Assembly: GCA_017622845.1 (NCBI GenBank)
Contig: JAGAQJ010000049.1
Location: 24,052-88,051, forward strand
Length of the DNA stretch: 64,000 nucleotides
Reading direction: 5' to 3'
DNA from: Lachnospiraceae bacterium
Lineage (GTDB): Bacteria; Bacillota; Clostridia; Lachnospirales; Lachnospiraceae
This document shows positions 1 through 9,513 of this stretch, one piece after another. Position numbers and translations under genes: made by a program. The notes beneath the pieces are model-generated. The model searched no databases. It was not told the origin of the DNA and saw nothing but the letters and a program-made list of their open reading frames with translations. Within the stretch, counting starts at the first letter, position 1. Each line of letters starts with the position of its first letter.

Positions 1-1325
1 AAAATTCTTCGCAGCTAATCGGCATGCAGCGCCTTGATGCTGACGGAAAAAAGACAGGTGAGATTATCAATGAGGAAATGCTTGCACAGATTGAGGAGGA
101 AGGGCTTACCTATCTGCATCTCGATGCATTGTGGAAAAATTTCTGCATTTCAGATTCCTATGAACCGGGTTCAACGGCTAAATCGCTGACGCTGGCAATG
201 GGGCTGGAGACAGGAAGAATCGTCGGAAATGAGACATATGAATGTTCCGGAGCGCTTGACGTATCGGACCGGCATATCCGATGCAATGTCAGAAGCGGAC
301 ATGGAACGCTTGACGTAAGCGGTGCCTTGGAGCAGTCCTGCAATGTAGCGTTTATGAAGATGGGCGAGGCAATCGGCGTGAAAAATACCATACAGTTTGA
401 GCAGATTTTTAATATTGGTCTCAGGACAAATATTGATCTTGCAGGAGAGGCAAGGACGGCATCGCTTGTTTTTAATGAAGATACGATGGGACCGACCGAG
501 CTTGCAACAAGCTCATTTGGACAGGGTTATAATGTTACCATGATTGAGATGGCGACAGCCTTTTCTTCTATTATAAATGGCGGTTATTATTATGAGCCGC
601 ATCTTGTGAACAGGATTACAAATTCTAATGGAGACGTGGTAAAGAATATAGAACCGCGGGTACTCAAGCAGACGATATCATCTACAACCTCCGAGCAGAT
701 GAGGCAGTACCTCTATGCGGCAGTGGCAGAGGGTACCGGAAAGTCTGCACGTCCTGCCGGATATGCCATAGGAGGAAAGACAGGTACGGCAGAAAAGGCT
801 GCCCGGGATAAGAAAAATTATGTTGTTTCCTTTATCGGATTTGCGCCGGCAGATGATCCGCAGATTGTAATATACTGTGTGGTTGATGAGCCGAACGTGG
901 CTGACCAGCCGCATGCAACATACGCGACAGGTATCGTTAAAAATATTCTGACAGAAGTACTGCCTTATATGCATATTAGTAAGACAGAAGAAATGACGAT
1001 AGCGGAACAGGAAGAAGTCGAGAATGTGCTCGGATATCTGGGACAGGAGGACAGCTCTGAGACAGGAGATGAAAATGCTGAGGGCGAAAATGCAGAAGGT
1101 ACGGAGAACGGAGAAAGTACTGAGGCGGAAAGCGGAGAAAGCAGCGAGAGCGGTAATACTTCGAATTATGTGGTAGACCCTGATACCGGAGAACTGGTTA
1201 ATCCGGAAACCGGAGAAAAGGCAGAAATGGACTACAATTACAGCGCAGAGGACGGTGAGGAGTCCGGCAGCACAGAAGGAGAAAATTCAGGAGGAACATC
1301 GCAGGAGGTTTCGTTAGAGGATTAA
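1..1325 (+). CDS. Class B penicillin-binding protein (SpoVD/FtsI-like), 3' part only
   Basis: The window opens inside this gene; the frame is open from base 3 and the membrane anchor and dimerisation domain lie outside. What remains is a transpeptidase domain that cross-links peptidoglycan on the outer face of the membrane. The three active-site motifs are visible: STAK (bases 171-182), SCN (336-344) and KTGT (777-788), all canonical. After the catalytic fold comes a tail of roughly 90 residues (about 1045-1322) rich in Glu, Gly and Ser, which is longer and more acidic than usual and has no PASTA domain. A second gene of the same family follows after 86 bases, then murD, so this is the division/cell-wall cluster. 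Whether it is the vegetative (FtsI) or the sporulation (SpoVD) enzyme cannot be decided from this fragment. Confidence 0.9.
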   Translation, partial: NSSQLIGMQRLDADGKKTGEIINEEMLAQIEEEGLTYLHLDALWKNFCISDSYEPGSTAKSLTLAMGLETGRIVGNETYECSGALDVSDRHIRCNVRSGHGTLDVSGALEQSCNVAFMKMGEAIGVKNTIQFEQIFNIGLRTNIDLAGEARTASLVFNEDTMGPTELATSSFGQGYNVTMIEMATAFSSIINGGYYYEPHLVNRITNSNGDVVKNIEPRVLKQTISSTTSEQMRQYLYAAVAEGTGKSARPAGYAIGGKTGTAEKAARDKKNYVVSFIGFAPADDPQIVIYCVVDEPNVADQPHATYATGIVKNILTEVLPYMHISKTEEMTIAEQEEVENVLGYLGQEDSSETGDENAEGENAEGTENGESTEAESGESSESGNTSNYVVDPDTGELVNPETGEKAEMDYNYSAEDGEESGSTEGENSGGTSQEVSLED

Positions 1326-1411
1326 ATGCTTACGTAGATGAAGTAATCAAACATATATGCACTTCTGCAATAATAAGATAATAATAACAGAATCAATGCA
1401 GAGGGCAGAGT

Positions 1412-3229
1412 ATGGCAGCAAAAAACAGTACGGGAAGACGCAACATGACTGTACAGAAAAGGAAGACCTTTGTACTGTGTGTTATGTCGGTGGCAGCGCT
1501 TTTGCTGTTAGGAGTGCGTGTAGGATATTTGATGATTATGTGCTCTGAGCATTATACAGAGCTTGCAACGCAGCTTCATGAGAGGGAGCGTGACATTAAA
1601 GCCGCAAGGGGCAGAATTATTGATTCTACAGGAACAGTGCTTGCAGATAACAAGACCGTGTGTACCATATCCGTTATACATAGTCAGGTGAAAGAGCCGG
1701 AACAGGTGATTGAAGTGTTGAGCCGCGAACTGGGACTTTCTGAGGAGTATGTGCGTAAGCGCGTGGAAAAGTACAGCGCAAGAGAGCGCATCAAAAGCAA
1801 TGTGGATAAGGAGACAGGAGACAGAATACGCAGCCTTGATATGGCAGGCGTGAAGGTTGATGAGGATTACAAGAGATATTATCCGTACGGAGAGCTTGCC
1901 TCCAAAGTGCTGGGATTTACCGGCGGGGATAATCAGGGAATTATCGGACTGGAGGTTTCCTACGAAGAATATCTGACAGGAAAAAAGGGGCAGATATTGA
2001 CGCTCACGGACGCTAAGGGCATTGAATTGGACGGCATGGGGGAGCGGAGGCAGGAGCCTGAGGCAGGAAAGGATTTGTATATCAGCCTGGATATCAATAT
2101 TCAGAAATATGCTACACAACTGGCAAAGCAGGCATATGAGACAAAACAGGCAGCAGGAGTATCCATTATTGTCATGAATGTCAATAACGGGGAGATTCTT
2201 GCCATGACAGATGTGCCGGAATTTAACCTCAATGAGCCGTTCACGCTGATTGAAGAATTTCAGGTGCAGGAAATCGAAAAGGAAACAGAAGAACAGACAA
2301 CACAGCAGGACGAGGAAAATCAGACAGAAGAGAAGCAGGAAACAAGAGAAAGTACACAGGATTTGCTGAATAAGATGTGGAGAAATGGCTGTATTAATGA
2401 TACATATGAGCCGGGCTCCACATTTAAAATTATTACAGCGGCAGCAGGACTTGAAAGCGGCGTTGTAAGCCTGAATGATAACTTTTCCTGTCCGGGTTTT
2501 ATCGTTGTAGATGACAGGAGAATACGCTGTCATAAGATATCGGGACATGGAGCGGAAGATTTTACCCATGCAGTTATGAATTCCTGCAATCCGGTTTTTA
2601 TCACAGTAGGCTTAAGGATTGGCGCGGAACGTTATTATGAATATTTCACGAAGTTTGGATTAAAGCAGAAAACAGGGATTGATTTGCCAGGTGAGGCGGG
2701 AACGATTATGCATCAGCCGGATAAAATAGGCGAAGTGGAGCTTGCGACAATTTCCTTCGGGCAGTCTTTTCAGATTACACCGCTCCGGCTTATGACAACA
2801 GTTTCGGGATTGATAAATGGCGGCAGACTGGTAACTCCCCATTTCGGTGTCAAGGCGATGAGCGCAGACAGCACAATGGTTGAGGAGTTTACTTATCCGG
2901 TGTCAGAGGGAATCGTATCTGCAGAAACGACAGAGAAGCTAAAGTATGTATTAGAGCAAGTGGTAGAAAACGGCGGCGGCAAAAACGGATATGTGGAGGG
3001 CTTCCGGATAGGCGGCAAAACGGCTACAAGCCAGACGCTTCCAAGAGGAACCGGCAGGTACATCGCTTCTTTTCTGGGATTTGCACCAGCGGATAACCCT
3101 AAAGTGATGGCGCTCGCCATCATAGATACACCGCAGGGAACTTACTATGGCGGACAAATAGCAGCACCGATTGTGCGCCAGCTTTTTGAAAATATACTTC
3201 CATATTTAGAGGAAATGGATTATAATTGA
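1412..3229 (+). CDS. Class B penicillin-binding protein (SpoVD/PBP2-like), second copy
   Basis: A 605-residue membrane-anchored transpeptidase. One transmembrane helix lies near residues 18-42, followed by the dimerisation domain (RGRIIDSTGTVLA near residue 66) and the transpeptidase domain. Motifs: STFK with Ser336, SCN at 391-393, and KTAT at 536-539 where nearly all relatives have KTGT. A Glu/Gln/Thr-rich stretch at about residues 287-318 sits just before the catalytic serine motif, an odd insertion. The start has an AGAGGG-type ribosome-binding site. The gene lies between another PBP of this class and murD, so it should act in septal or spore-cortex peptidoglycan synthesis with the FtsW/SpoVE polymerase encoded downstream. 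The family assignment is firm; the sporulation versus division role is inference. Confidence 0.92.
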   Translation: MAAKNSTGRRNMTVQKRKTFVLCVMSVAALLLLGVRVGYLMIMCSEHYTELATQLHERERDIKAARGRIIDSTGTVLADNKTVCTISVIHSQVKEPEQVIEVLSRELGLSEEYVRKRVEKYSARERIKSNVDKETGDRIRSLDMAGVKVDEDYKRYYPYGELASKVLGFTGGDNQGIIGLEVSYEEYLTGKKGQILTLTDAKGIELDGMGERRQEPEAGKDLYISLDINIQKYATQLAKQAYETKQAAGVSIIVMNVNNGEILAMTDVPEFNLNEPFTLIEEFQVQEIEKETEEQTTQQDEENQTEEKQETRESTQDLLNKMWRNGCINDTYEPGSTFKIITAAAGLESGVVSLNDNFSCPGFIVVDDRRIRCHKISGHGAEDFTHAVMNSCNPVFITVGLRIGAERYYEYFTKFGLKQKTGIDLPGEAGTIMHQPDKIGEVELATISFGQSFQITPLRLMTTVSGLINGGRLVTPHFGVKAMSADSTMVEEFTYPVSEGIVSAETTEKLKYVLEQVVENGGGKNGYVEGFRIGGKTATSQTLPRGTGRYIASFLGFAPADNPKVMALAIIDTPQGTYYGGQIAAPIVRQLFENILPYLEEMDYN

Positions 3230-3264
3230 GTTTTGAAATAAGTTAATGTTAAATGGAGGTAAAA

Positions 3265-4650
3265 ATGATTAATATAAAGGATAAAAAAGTAATCATTGTC
3301 GGAACCGGAAAGAGCGGTATTGGTTCTGCTGTATTGCTTGAAAAAAATGGCGCACTGCCAATCATTTATGACAGCAGTGAAAAGGCGCAGGAGGAAACGG
3401 TAAAGGCTTCTGTCCGGGAAAAGCTCGGGCATGACACAAAAGCAAAGCTTTATACCGGCACATTTCCGAAAGAGATAACCGAGGGGGTGGAGCTTGCCGT
3501 GTTAAGTCCCGGCGTCCCTGCAGATGCGGATTTTGTGTTGTATATGAAGGAACAGGGGATTCACATCTGGGGAGAGATTGAGCTTGCCTATCATTTTGCA
3601 AAGGGCAGAGTGCTTGCAATCACAGGCACGAACGGAAAGACGACGACAACCTCGCTGGTAGGACAGATTATGCAGGAGTATTTTGACAGTGTGTATATTG
3701 TAGGCAATATCGGAAATCCATACACGGATGCCGCACCGCTTATGAAGGAGGATACGGTGTCTGTTGCGGAGATTTCAAGCTTCCAGCTTGAGACGATTGA
3801 GCATTTCCATCCGCAGGTGTCCGCGATATTGAATATCACGCCGGATCACTTGAACCGCCATCATACGATGGAAAATTATGCGGCGGCAAAAGAAGCAATA
3901 ACGATGAATCAGACAAAAGAGGATTTCTGTATTTTGAACTATGAAAATGAGTATACCAGAGCATTTGGGGACAGATGTCCTGCCGCGGTTGTATTTTTTT
4001 CCTCTGCCAGGAAGCTTGAAAATGGAATTTATCTGGATGGCGAGGAGATTTATCTTGCAAGGAATGGGAAGCCGCAGCGGCTTTTGAATGTTAAGACTGA
4101 CATGAATCTGGTCGGAATCTGCAACATCGAAAATGTGATGGCGGCCATCGGAATCAGCATGAGCGCCGGCGTGCCGATGGACAATATTCTTGCAGCGATA
4201 AAGCGCTTTGTCGCGGTAGAGCACAGAATCGAGTATGTAGCAACCAAAAAGGGAGTCATGTACTACAATGATTCCAAGGCAACCAACACAGATGCGGCAA
4301 TACAGGGAATAAAGGCTATGGATAAGCCGACAATACTGATAGGAGGCGGTTATGACAAGGGAAGCACGTATGATGACTGGATTAACAGCTTTGATGGAAA
4401 GGTCAAAAAATTAGTCCTAATCGGACAGACAAGGGAAAAGATTGCGGAGTGTGCAGAAAATTGCGGCTTTCCTAAAGAAAACATTATATTTGAGAATACC
4501 TTTGAGGCGGCGCTTGACACTTGTGTGAGAGAGGCTGCGGCAGGCGATGCAGTGCTTTTATCACCTGCCTGTGCAAGCTGGGGAATGTTTCCGAATTATG
4601 AGGTGAGGGGTAAGCAGTTCAAGGAATATGTAAAGAATTTAAGGGAGTGA
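3265..4650 (+). CDS. murD: UDP-N-acetylmuramoylalanine--D-glutamate ligase
   Basis: Cytoplasmic Mur ligase that adds D-glutamate to UDP-MurNAc-L-Ala using ATP. The 461-residue protein has an N-terminal dinucleotide-fold domain (GTGKSGIGSA near residue 12), the ATP-binding loop GTNGKTTTTS from residue 121, the Mur-ligase signature around NIENVMAA, and a C-terminal domain ending in SPACASWGMFPNYEVRG, which is typical of MurD. I chose the ATG at 3265 because TGGAGGT at 3254-3260 sits at the right distance; the in-frame ATG at 3253 overlaps that site. The stop lies four bases before the GTG of the ftsW/spoVE gene, so the two are probably co-transcribed and translationally coupled. Confidence 0.97.
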   Translation: MINIKDKKVIIVGTGKSGIGSAVLLEKNGALPIIYDSSEKAQEETVKASVREKLGHDTKAKLYTGTFPKEITEGVELAVLSPGVPADADFVLYMKEQGIHIWGEIELAYHFAKGRVLAITGTNGKTTTTSLVGQIMQEYFDSVYIVGNIGNPYTDAAPLMKEDTVSVAEISSFQLETIEHFHPQVSAILNITPDHLNRHHTMENYAAAKEAITMNQTKEDFCILNYENEYTRAFGDRCPAAVVFFSSARKLENGIYLDGEEIYLARNGKPQRLLNVKTDMNLVGICNIENVMAAIGISMSAGVPMDNILAAIKRFVAVEHRIEYVATKKGVMYYNDSKATNTDAAIQGIKAMDKPTILIGGGYDKGSTYDDWINSFDGKVKKLVLIGQTREKIAECAENCGFPKENIIFENTFEAALDTCVREAAAGDAVLLSPACASWGMFPNYEVRGKQFKEYVKNLRE

Positions 4651-4654
4651 TATC

Positions 4655-5806
4655 GTGGCAAAGGAACCGATTAAATTCCGAAGCAGTAAGCATAATATGG
4701 ACTATATCCTTCTGACAGTGGTGCTGTTCCTGGTTGGCTTTGGACTTTTAATGATATACTCAGTAAGCTCGTATGAAGCGAGCGTAGAGTTTGGCGATTC
4801 GGCATATTATCTGAAAAATCAGGCGCAGTCAACAATGATTGGCTTTGTCGGGCTGTTTGTGATGATAAAGTTTCCGTACAAGGCACTGCAGAAAATGGAT
4901 GTAATGGCGCTTCTGGTGTCTGCCGTGTTAATCATACTTGTGAAGTCACCGCTTGGCATTACCAGAAACGGCGCAAGCCGCTGGATTAATCTGGGCTTTA
5001 TCACCTTCCAGCCTGCGGAGGTTGCCAAGATAGGAGTTATTATTTATCTGGCCAGTATTATTCAAAGACTGGAAAGCCTTGGGAAAAATGTAATACGTAC
5101 TCCCAAGGGGCTTGCGATTATCCTTGTTCCACCTACAATTATAGCTGGATTAATTTACCTGATAACCAATAACTTAAGTTCGGCGATTATTGTAATGGGT
5201 ATCGCTGTTGCCATGCTTTTTGTGGCTGTGCCGGATTACAAGTGGTTTGTGGCAATCGGCGCGGCAGGCGTAGCAGCCGTGGCAGCGCTTGTCATAGCAG
5301 TTTCCAATGCTGATGCGACAGGCTCAAACTTTCGATTGGCACGTATTCAGGCATGGCTTGATCCGGAGTCTTACAGTACGGACAGAGCATTTCAGACGCT
5401 TCAGGCATTATATGCGATAGGCTCAGGCGGCATATGGGGAAAAGGGCTTGGACAGAGCATGCAGAAGAGAGGATTTCTGCCCGAGGCGCAGAACGATATG
5501 ATTTTCTCTATTATCTGTGAGGAGCTTGGGCTGTTTGGTGCATTTACGATTATTCTGCTGTTTGTGGTGCTGATATGGAGCTGTATGGTGATAGCCAACA
5601 AGACAATGGACCGGTTTGGTTCTCTTTTGGTGGTGGGGGTAATGGCGCATTATGCCATACAGGTTATCCTGAATATTGCCGTTGTGACCAATACGATACC
5701 CAATACAGGCATTACGCTGCCGTTTATCAGCTATGGCGGCACATCGACGCTGTTTCTGCTGATGGAAATCGGCATTGTGCTGAATGTCAGCAAATACTGC
5801 AGGTAA
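4655..5806 (+). CDS. SEDS-family peptidoglycan polymerase FtsW/SpoVE
   Basis: A 383-residue polytopic membrane protein of the shape, elongation, division and sporulation family, which polymerises lipid II into glycan strands together with a class B PBP. About ten hydrophobic segments are seen. The family signatures are present: GASRWINLGFITFQPAE near residue 105 and, near the C terminus, NTIPNTGITLPFISYGGTS. The start is a GTG whose ribosome-binding site AAGGGAG lies inside the end of murD. In Bacillus both spoVE and ftsW exist; position beside murD and the PBPs resembles spoVE/ftsW of the dcw cluster. Sequence alone does not tell which role it has, so no gene symbol is given. Confidence 0.93.
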   Translation: MAKEPIKFRSSKHNMDYILLTVVLFLVGFGLLMIYSVSSYEASVEFGDSAYYLKNQAQSTMIGFVGLFVMIKFPYKALQKMDVMALLVSAVLIILVKSPLGITRNGASRWINLGFITFQPAEVAKIGVIIYLASIIQRLESLGKNVIRTPKGLAIILVPPTIIAGLIYLITNNLSSAIIVMGIAVAMLFVAVPDYKWFVAIGAAGVAAVAALVIAVSNADATGSNFRLARIQAWLDPESYSTDRAFQTLQALYAIGSGGIWGKGLGQSMQKRGFLPEAQNDMIFSIICEELGLFGAFTIILLFVVLIWSCMVIANKTMDRFGSLLVVGVMAHYAIQVILNIAVVTNTIPNTGITLPFISYGGTSTLFLLMEIGIVLNVSKYCR

Positions 5807-5870
5807 ATGGAAATTTTAACAATGCCGCTGCATATAATATTATAATTCATGTTTTTATGTGGTGAAGCCT

Positions 5871-7193
5871 ATGACCCGTTTTGGCAGAAATAATGAGTCT
5901 ATACGGATGGAGGGTAAAAATGCGCTGAACGGCAGAATACGGATACAAGGGTCTAAGAATGCGGCGCTTCCGATACTGGCAGCATGCATGCTGATTCCGG
6001 ATAAGTGCGTGCTGAAGAACTGTCCGGATATTACCGATATCGGATACATGTGCAGTCTCCTGAAAAGTACCGGCGCTGTGGTGGACGCAAAGCCCGTAAC
6101 AGGGCAGACAGGGCTTTGCCTTGAGATTGATGCGCAGAATGTGAAGGAGCACAGACTGCCGGAGAAATATGTTTCAGCAATGCGCTCTTCGGTTGTATTG
6201 ATGGGAGCCATGCTTGGGCGGCTTGGCGAGGTGTGTGTGAATTATCCGGGAGGCTGCGTAATCGGTGAACGGCCGATTGATTTGCATCTGAGCGGTCTTG
6301 AAAGACTTGGCGCACAGATATGGACAGAAGGAAACCACATTCATGCATATGCAGACGAATTGAAAGGCGCAGTAATTGCTTTTCCGTTTTCCAGTGTGGG
6401 TGCGACACAGAATACGATTCTGGCGGCAGTTACGGCAAAGGGAACGACAGTCATAAAAAATGCAGCCAGAGAGCCTGAAATTGTGGAGCTGTGCCGTTTT
6501 TTAAATCAGGCAGGAGCAAGAATTGAACTTTCCGATACCTTTATGGAACAGGGAAAGCTTGTGATTCACGGCGTGGAGCTTTCAAGGCTTCACGGAGTGG
6601 AGTACGATATCCCTTCTGACCGGATTGTTGCAGGAACTTATCTGTTTGCAGCGCTGGCAGCAGGCGGAGAGGTCCGTCTGGAAAATATTCCCATAGGACA
6701 AATGGACAGCGTTTGCGGTATTATTACAAGGATGGGAGCAGCAGTTGTGCAGTGTCCGGAAGACAAAGCGATTCAAGTCAATGCAATTGACAGAGACCGG
6801 ATTGTTAATATTCCATACATAGAGACTGATGTATATCCAGCATTTCCGACAGACCTGCAGTCACCGCTGCTTGCAGCGGCATGTATGGCAAAGGGAAGGC
6901 TGATACTCAAGGAGAAAATCTTTTCAAGCAGATTCCGCATTGTGGAGGAGTTGCAGCGAATGGGAGCCGATGTCACCATAGACAGGGATACCGCAGTAGT
7001 CACCGGCGGCAGAGAGCTTGAGGGGCGCAATGTCATAGCCAGAGAGCTTCGCGGCGGTGCAGCGCTGGTGATTGCAGGCTTATGCGCATCAGGAATTACG
7101 ACAGTAGCAGACTGCGGATATATCTGCAGGGGTTATCAGGACATTGTGGGCGATTTGGCAGGACTGGGTGCCAGGATAGGCTATGTGGATTAG
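5871..7193 (+). CDS. murA: UDP-N-acetylglucosamine 1-carboxyvinyltransferase
   Basis: Catalyses the first committed step of peptidoglycan synthesis, transfer of enolpyruvate from PEP to UDP-GlcNAc, in the cytoplasm. The 440-residue protein shows the N-terminal GSKNAALPIL motif and the active-site loop PGGCVIGERPIDLH with Cys129, the residue attacked by fosfomycin in this family. The C terminus keeps the ALVIAGLCASG segment of the EPT fold. The ATG at 5871 has GGTGA five bases upstream; GTG codons at 5859 and 5862 are possible alternatives. The gene occupies the place between ftsW/spoVE and divIB where many Firmicutes carry murG. Firmicutes often have two MurA copies; which one this is cannot be told here. 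Confidence 0.95.
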   Translation: MTRFGRNNESIRMEGKNALNGRIRIQGSKNAALPILAACMLIPDKCVLKNCPDITDIGYMCSLLKSTGAVVDAKPVTGQTGLCLEIDAQNVKEHRLPEKYVSAMRSSVVLMGAMLGRLGEVCVNYPGGCVIGERPIDLHLSGLERLGAQIWTEGNHIHAYADELKGAVIAFPFSSVGATQNTILAAVTAKGTTVIKNAAREPEIVELCRFLNQAGARIELSDTFMEQGKLVIHGVELSRLHGVEYDIPSDRIVAGTYLFAALAAGGEVRLENIPIGQMDSVCGIITRMGAAVVQCPEDKAIQVNAIDRDRIVNIPYIETDVYPAFPTDLQSPLLAAACMAKGRLILKEKIFSSRFRIVEELQRMGADVTIDRDTAVVTGGRELEGRNVIARELRGGAALVIAGLCASGITTVADCGYICRGYQDIVGDLAGLGARIGYVD

Positions 7194-7241
7194 GGTGGAT
7201 TTGGATGGCTGGTAAGCCGCAGGTACAAGGAAATGGTCATA

Positions 7242-8033
7242 ATGAAGAAAAAGGCTGAAGAGAAAGCAAAGAGAATCACGAAAAAAAGCGGCAGTACAAT
7301 TGCGAAAATGCCTGACACAAGGTTGAAGGTGCGTATTATTATCGCATTAGGCATCATCAATGTGCTTCTGCTGGCTTCATACTTTGTATTGACGCATTAT
7401 ACAGTCAAAAATGTTCAGGTGGACGGCAATAAGCATTATTCCGCAGAAGAGATCAAGGCTATGATCATGACCGGATATTTTGGGGATAATTCCCTCTATC
7501 TGTCTCTCAAATATAAAAACAAGGATATAGAGGGAGTTCCGTTTATAGAGACAATGGATGTAGTGGTCCAGTCCAATGACACGATTCGGATTATCGTATA
7601 TGAAAAGGCTCTTGCAGGCTATGTGCAGTATCTTGGAAGGTATATGTATTTTGATAATGAAGGAGTCATTGTCGAAGCGTCAAAGGTTACAACAAAAGGC
7701 ATTCCGCAGGTGACAGGACTGAAATTTGACCATGTGGTACTTTATGAGAAGCTTCCGGTGGAAAATGACCAGATTTTTCAAAATATACTGACCATTACAA
7801 AGCTGCTGAACAAATACGATGTGATTTGTGATAAAATACAGTTTGATAGTAATTATAATGTTACCTTAGGCTATGACAGCGTAAAAGTTAATATCGGTCC
7901 TTTAGAAAATCTTGACGAAAAATTGATGCAGCTGCCAAAGATTCTGCCATCTTTGGAGGGAAAAAAGGGGACGCTTGACCTGCAGAATTATACGGCTGAC
8001 CGAAAAAGCATCACTTTTGAGAGAGAAAATTAG
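7242..8033 (+). CDS. ftsQ: Cell-division protein DivIB/FtsQ
   Basis: A 263-residue bitopic protein with a short basic cytoplasmic tail (Lys/Arg-rich, residues 1-32), one transmembrane helix (about 33-52), and an outer POTRA domain beginning YTVKNVQVDGNKHYS, followed by the FtsQ/DivIB beta domain. It is a structural divisome component that bridges FtsL/DivIC and the septal PBP. The ATG at 7242 is preferred over that at 7233 because AAGGA ends at 7231. The position directly before ftsZ is the usual one. Identity rests on size, topology, POTRA features and location, since this family is weakly conserved. Confidence 0.88.
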   Translation: MKKKAEEKAKRITKKSGSTIAKMPDTRLKVRIIIALGIINVLLLASYFVLTHYTVKNVQVDGNKHYSAEEIKAMIMTGYFGDNSLYLSLKYKNKDIEGVPFIETMDVVVQSNDTIRIIVYEKALAGYVQYLGRYMYFDNEGVIVEASKVTTKGIPQVTGLKFDHVVLYEKLPVENDQIFQNILTITKLLNKYDVICDKIQFDSNYNVTLGYDSVKVNIGPLENLDEKLMQLPKILPSLEGKKGTLDLQNYTADRKSITFEREN

Positions 8034-8144
8034 AGGTTTACTATAAATTAAAAAGAAAAGCAAAAAATAGGTTGATTAATTGCCAAAAAAATTATATGAT
8101 AAGTTAGATGGAATTTAATAGGAAGTGTGAAGGAGGAAGGAAAC

Positions 8145-9341
8145 TTGCTCGAGATTAGATCAAATGAGACAGATGCCGCAGCAAGAATTATTGTTGTAGG
8201 TGTAGGCGGTGCAGGTAATAATGCCGTAAACCGAATGATAGATGAGACGATAACAGGTGTTGAGTTTATTGGGGTTAATACAGATAAGCAGGCTTTACAG
8301 CTCTGTAAGGCGCAGAAGCTTTTACAGATTGGCGAGAAGCTTACCAAGGGGCTTGGCGCAGGCGCTAAGCCGGAGGTAGGAGAGAAAGCGGCTGAGGAAA
8401 GCTCAGAGGATATAAAGGAAGCATTAAAGGGTGCAGACATGGTATTTGTCACCTGCGGCATGGGTGGCGGTACCGGTACGGGTGCAGCGCCTATTGTAGC
8501 AGCGATTGCTAAGGAGATGGGTATCCTTACGGTCGGTGTTGTCACAAAGCCCTTTAAATTTGAGGCGCGCACACGTATGACAAATGCGCTGACAGGTATA
8601 CAAAAATTAAAGGAGCATGTCGATACGCTTATTGTAATTCCAAATGATAAGCTGCTTGAGATTGTGGACAGGCGGACAACCATGCCGGATGCCTTAAAGA
8701 AGGCTGATGAGGTGCTTCAGCAGTCTGTTCAGGGCATCACGGATTTGATTAATGTTCCTTCTGTTATCAATCTTGACTTTGCTGATGTGCAGACAGTTAT
8801 GAAGGACAAGGGTATCGCGCATATCGGTATCGGTTACGGTACCGGTGAGGAAAAGGCAGCCGATGCAATCAAGATGGCGGTAGAGTCACCGCTTCTTGAG
8901 ACAACACTAAGCGGAGCTACCGATGTAATTCTGAATATTTCAGGTGATATCTCCATCTTTGATGCAAATGACGCTGCAAGCTATGTACAGGAGCTTGCAG
9001 GAGAGGATATCAATGTTATCTTTGGTGCGATGTACAATAAGGATATGGCAGATTCCTGTTCGGTTACGGTTATTGCTACCGGTATTGTGGAGTCTGTTCC
9101 TAATTCGCCGATTAACAACATGGGTAAGATTAACAGCAATTTTTCCGTTAAGCCGGGCAATGTGCCCAATACGCCTGTAAGGCCAAGGCCGCAGCCAACT
9201 GCCGGAATTAACGGAATGCAGTCAAAAGGACAGGCTTCCGCCGCACCGGTACGGTCTGCGACAGGCATCAAGCCTCCTGCGGATTTGAGAAGCAATGTGA
9301 AGGAGCAGACGTTAAATATTCCCAATTTCTTAAAGAGATAA
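8145..9341 (+). CDS. ftsZ: Cell-division GTPase FtsZ
   Basis: Tubulin-like GTPase that polymerises into the cytokinetic ring. The 398-residue sequence opens [20 protein letters not shown], the usual Firmicute N terminus, has the nucleotide-binding [13 protein letters not shown] and the tubulin signature [10 protein letters not shown] near residue 108, a variable Pro-rich linker, and the C-terminal peptide LNIPNFLKR that binds FtsA/SepF-type partners. The start is the TTG at 8145: AGGAGG at 8131-8136 is eight bases upstream, whereas the in-frame GTG at 8127 overlaps the ribosome-binding site. A strong terminator follows, ending the division cluster here. Confidence 0.98.
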   Translation: MLEIRSNETDAAARIIVVGVGGAGNNAVNRMIDETITGVEFIGVNTDKQALQLCKAQKLLQIGEKLTKGLGAGAKPEVGEKAAEESSEDIKEALKGADMVFVTCGMGGGTGTGAAPIVAAIAKEMGILTVGVVTKPFKFEARTRMTNALTGIQKLKEHVDTLIVIPNDKLLEIVDRRTTMPDALKKADEVLQQSVQGITDLINVPSVINLDFADVQTVMKDKGIAHIGIGYGTGEEKAADAIKMAVESPLLETTLSGATDVILNISGDISIFDANDAASYVQELAGEDINVIFGAMYNKDMADSCSVTVIATGIVESVPNSPINNMGKINSNFSVKPGNVPNTPVRPRPQPTAGINGMQSKGQASAAPVRSATGIKPPADLRSNVKEQTLNIPNFLKR

Positions 9342-9390
9342 TACGAAGCTACATAATAAAAATAAAGTCGAAAAATAAATGTGAATACGT

Positions 9391-9425
9391 CCCATGCTTT
9401 GACAAAAAAGCATGGGATTTTTTTG
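9391..9425 (+). terminator. Rho-independent terminator of ftsZ
   Basis: A perfect 10-bp stem, CCCATGCTTT (9391-9400) with AAAGCATGGG (9407-9416), closes a six-base loop and is followed by ATTTTTTTT. It lies 50 bases after ftsZ and separates it from spoIIGA. Confidence 0.92.
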
Positions 9426-9513
9426 TATACTGTTCCATAGCGTATTGAAAAGTATTTGATTACAGCTCCAGTGCCGGGCTGTTAAAACATATTTGAAGTA
9501 CGCTTTGCCTGAA

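Noticed and set aside
1508-2569. Long open frame of 353 codons on the minus strand
   Set aside because: It lies wholly opposite the second PBP, which has clear motifs; the antisense translation is Cys/His/Leu-rich without any family pattern.
8048-8683. Minus-strand frame of 211 codons
   Set aside because: It is the shadow of ftsZ; Ser/Ala/Pro-rich and without a ribosome-binding site.
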